From: Flavobacteriaceae bacterium
Lineage (GTDB): Bacteria > Bacteroidota > Bacteroidia > Flavobacteriales > Flavobacteriaceae
Length of the DNA: 36,185 nucleotides
Assembly (NCBI GenBank): GCA_018608725.1
Contig: JABAZA010000058.1
Coordinates: forward strand, 1 to 36,185
Direction: 5' to 3'
Within the stretch, counting starts at the first letter, position 1. Each line of letters begins with the position of its first letter. Positions 34,383 to 36,185 of the stretch are shown piece after piece. The position numbers and the translations under genes are program-made. The notes under the pieces are model-generated. The model was not told where the DNA came from and did not search any database. It was given only the letters and a program-made list of their open reading frames with translations.

Positions 34383-34523
34383 TTGAAAAAATCTGATCTC
34401 CCTTCCAAAGTTTGTGTTCAATGTTTAAGACCATTTACATGGCGAAAAAAATGGGAAAAAAATTGGGAATCAGTGAAATATTGCAGTAAAAAATGTAGCA
34501 GTCAACGAAAAAAAACAGCTTAG
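34383..34523 (+). CDS. DUF2256 small zinc-ribbon-like protein
   Basis: This 46-residue protein matches DUF2256. It has two Cys pairs typical of a zinc-binding knuckle (VCVQC at 10-14 and YCSKKC at 33-38) around the conserved [18 protein letters not shown]. The rest is basic (QRKKTA at the end). The start is a TTG at 34383; no ATG or GTG fits, and the reading begins MKKSDLPSK as in relatives. The gene lies 14 bases after the flavin reductase stop and 63 before the photolyase. DUF2256 genes commonly neighbour photolyase/cryptochrome genes, so a functional link is likely; the function is unknown. RNA or nucleic-acid binding would fit the charge but is a guess. Confidence 0.88.
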   Translation: MKKSDLPSKVCVQCLRPFTWRKKWEKNWESVKYCSKKCSSQRKKTA

Positions 34524-34586
34524 TTTAGTTCGGAGATATTCAAAATAATATTTCAATTACTACAACTTCAAACTAAATTATTTTAA

Positions 34587-36119
34587 ATGAAAACACTTCG
34601 TCTTATACTAGGAGATCAACTAAATATTCAACATTCGTGGTATGCGTCTGTTTCTGAATCAAACGTCTATTGTATGTTTGAAATGCGTCAAGAAACAGAT
34701 TATGTAAAACACCACATTCAAAAGGTGGTGGGATTTTTTGCGGCCATGCGCGATTTCTCAGAACAATTAAAGTCCAGGGGGCACAAGGTTATATATTTAA
34801 CTTTAGAGGATTCAAACAACAATCAAAACCTAGAAGACAATCTCAAAAACATCATTGCTTCTCATGAGATAGAATCGTTTGAGTACCAATCACCAGATGA
34901 ATATCGATTGGATGCGCAGCTCAAATCCATTTGTAATACGCTTTCAATTTCGTTTAAAGAATTTGACTCTGAACATTTCTACACTAAACGTAATGAATTA
35001 GCGCTTTTTTACGAAGGGAAAAAACAGTTTTTAATGGAACGGTTTTATAGATATATGCGCAAAAAACATCACATTTTAATGAATGGCGAACAGCCTGAGG
35101 GTGGCGAATGGAATTATGACAAAAGCAATCGTAATAAATGGAAGGGTTCCCCTGAAGTTCCACCATTTTTGGACTTTAAAAACCCTGTAAGTAACATACT
35201 TAATACAATAAACACGAGTGGCATTGAAACTATAGGACGATTTGATTTCACTACATTTTCATATCCGATAAACAGAGAACAATCCTTACAGCAACTTGAT
35301 TATTTTAATCAAAATTTATTGATCCATTTTGGAGATTATCAAGACGCATTGCATAACAACGAAGTGTATCTATTTCACTCACGTCTATCGTTTGCCATGA
35401 ACCTAAAGCTAATCAGTCCCAAAGAGATTGTGGATGCTGTTATGGCACATTACCGAACAAATGATAACGAAATATCAATTTCTCAAGTCGAAGGATTTAT
35501 CAGACAAGTCATTGGTTGGCGCGAATATATGCGGGGCATGTACTGGGCACAAATGCCCGAATACAAATCATTGAATACTCTTGATAATCACCACAAAATT
35601 CCAGATTTCTTTTGGACAGGCGATACAAAAATGAATTGTTTGAGCAAAACAATAAATAATTCATTGGACAACGCCTATGCACATCACATTCAGCGTTTAA
35701 TGATTACTGGTAATTACTTGTTATTAACCCAAACCAACCCAGATGAAGTTGACGATTGGTATTTAGGAATATATATTGATGCTTTGGAGTGGGTGCAACT
35801 TCCAAACACACGAGGTATGAGTCAATTTGCGGATGGCGGACTGATCGCAACAAAACCCTATGTTTCATCTGGAAGTTATATCAATAAAATGAGTAATTAT
35901 TGCAGTGACTGTAAATACAACGTCAAAGATCGTTTAGGAGAAAATGCCTGTCCTTTTAATAGTTTATATTGGAATTTTTTGGATGATAAACGAACTCAAT
36001 TGGCTAATAACTTCCGAATGAAAATGATGTATTCAGTATTAAATAAATTCTCAAATGATGAACTAATTGCCATGAAACTAAGAGCTTCCCAGATCATCGA
36101 AACCCCCGAGAGGTTTTAA
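34587..36119 (+). CDS. FeS-BCP type (6-4) photolyase / CryPro
   Basis: This 510-residue protein belongs to the iron-sulfur bacterial cryptochrome/photolyase group (PF04244 type), whose best-known members are Agrobacterium PhrB and Rhodobacter CryB. PhrB repairs (6-4) photoproducts with light and binds FAD, a ribolumazine antenna and a [4Fe-4S] cluster. The four cluster cysteines are Cys351 (MNCLSK), Cys439 and Cys442 (NYCSDCKYN) and Cys455 (ENACPFNSLYW), the same pattern and almost the same numbering as PhrB. The N-terminal domain starts LRLILGDQLN; FAD-domain blocks are QVEGFIRQVIGWREYMRGMYW, HIQRLMITGNYLLL and GMSQFADGGLIATKPY. It is the last gene of the TetR operon. Repair versus signalling cannot be told apart here. 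Confidence 0.95.
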   Translation: MKTLRLILGDQLNIQHSWYASVSESNVYCMFEMRQETDYVKHHIQKVVGFFAAMRDFSEQLKSRGHKVIYLTLEDSNNNQNLEDNLKNIIASHEIESFEYQSPDEYRLDAQLKSICNTLSISFKEFDSEHFYTKRNELALFYEGKKQFLMERFYRYMRKKHHILMNGEQPEGGEWNYDKSNRNKWKGSPEVPPFLDFKNPVSNILNTINTSGIETIGRFDFTTFSYPINREQSLQQLDYFNQNLLIHFGDYQDALHNNEVYLFHSRLSFAMNLKLISPKEIVDAVMAHYRTNDNEISISQVEGFIRQVIGWREYMRGMYWAQMPEYKSLNTLDNHHKIPDFFWTGDTKMNCLSKTINNSLDNAYAHHIQRLMITGNYLLLTQTNPDEVDDWYLGIYIDALEWVQLPNTRGMSQFADGGLIATKPYVSSGSYINKMSNYCSDCKYNVKDRLGENACPFNSLYWNFLDDKRTQLANNFRMKMMYSVLNKFSNDELIAMKLRASQIIETPERF

Positions 36120-36128
36120 TTACACATT

Positions 36129-36185
36129 ATAAATGTTAATATTTGTTTAATTGTTATTTTAAATGAATAAACATTGTGTATGTTT
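36129..36185 (+). promoter_or_regulatory. Second copy of the TetR-operon control element at the right edge
   Basis: The first 24 bases are identical to 31701-31724. TGTTTA (36144-36149) and TAAACA (36168-36173) keep the 18-base spacing of the first copy. TATGTTT begins at 36179, exactly where the -7 box lies in the first copy, and the window ends one base short of a full TAnnTTTG. A co-regulated gene probably begins just beyond the edge. Confidence 0.6.

Overview
The window looks like chromosomal DNA of a marine, proteorhodopsin-bearing flavobacterium (Bacteroidota, family Flavobacteriaceae). Evidence: low GC, Bacteroidota-type -7 boxes (TAnnTTTG), many short lipoprotein signals ending in SC/GC, menaquinone genes, a proteorhodopsin with the flavobacterial Met tuning residue next to blh, and a large laminarin (beta-1,3/1,6-glucan) utilisation locus. 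I saw no rRNA, tRNA, CRISPR array, insertion sequence or phage gene.

Layout. (1) 1-3909, minus strand: menI-menF-menD, then DUF2853, then the first codons of a CvfB-like S1 protein running off the left edge. (2) 4042-5773: proteorhodopsin (minus) divergent from blh (plus), which makes its retinal. (3) 5811-8358: dnaK (minus) divergent from a small collagen-like lipoprotein (plus); both face sigma-54-like -24/-12 elements. (4) 8512-11420, plus: panB, an RluA-type pseudouridine synthase and an aldehyde dehydrogenase. (5) 11537-13074, minus: comM/yifB, broken by a -1 frameshift in a run of eight G. (6) 13204-30554, minus: the laminarin locus in two apparent transcription units separated by a strong terminator at 23057-23086. 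The upstream unit encodes the cell-surface part: a clan GH-A hydrolase fused to an outer-membrane beta-barrel, a multimodular glycan-binding lipoprotein, a GH16 laminarinase, and a PKD plus three-module glycan-binding lipoprotein. The downstream unit encodes a GH149-like beta-1,3-glucan phosphorylase, a GH17 lipoprotein, a GH30 lipoprotein, an MFS transporter with a GH17 domain fused to its C-terminus, and a cytoplasmic GH17. (7) 31052-36119, plus: an aquaporin, then an operon of a TetR-like regulator, an ABC1/UbiB kinase, a flavin reductase, a 46-residue DUF2256 protein and an FeS-BCP type (6-4) photolyase.

How the parts fit. The laminarin locus can be read as a route: surface GH16 and GH30 cut the main chain and the beta-1,6 branches, glycan-binding lipoproteins hold the polymer, the GH-barrel protein acts at the outer membrane, the MFS-GH17 fusion imports oligosaccharides and cuts them on the cytoplasmic face, and GH17 plus GH149 finish the work, the latter giving glucose 1-phosphate. 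There is no SusC/SusD pair, which is unusual. The light-related genes (proteorhodopsin/blh on the left, photolyase operon on the right) may share a regulator: a TGTTTA-N18-TAAACA element lies upstream of the TetR operon, again at the right edge of the window, and in a weaker form between proteorhodopsin and blh.
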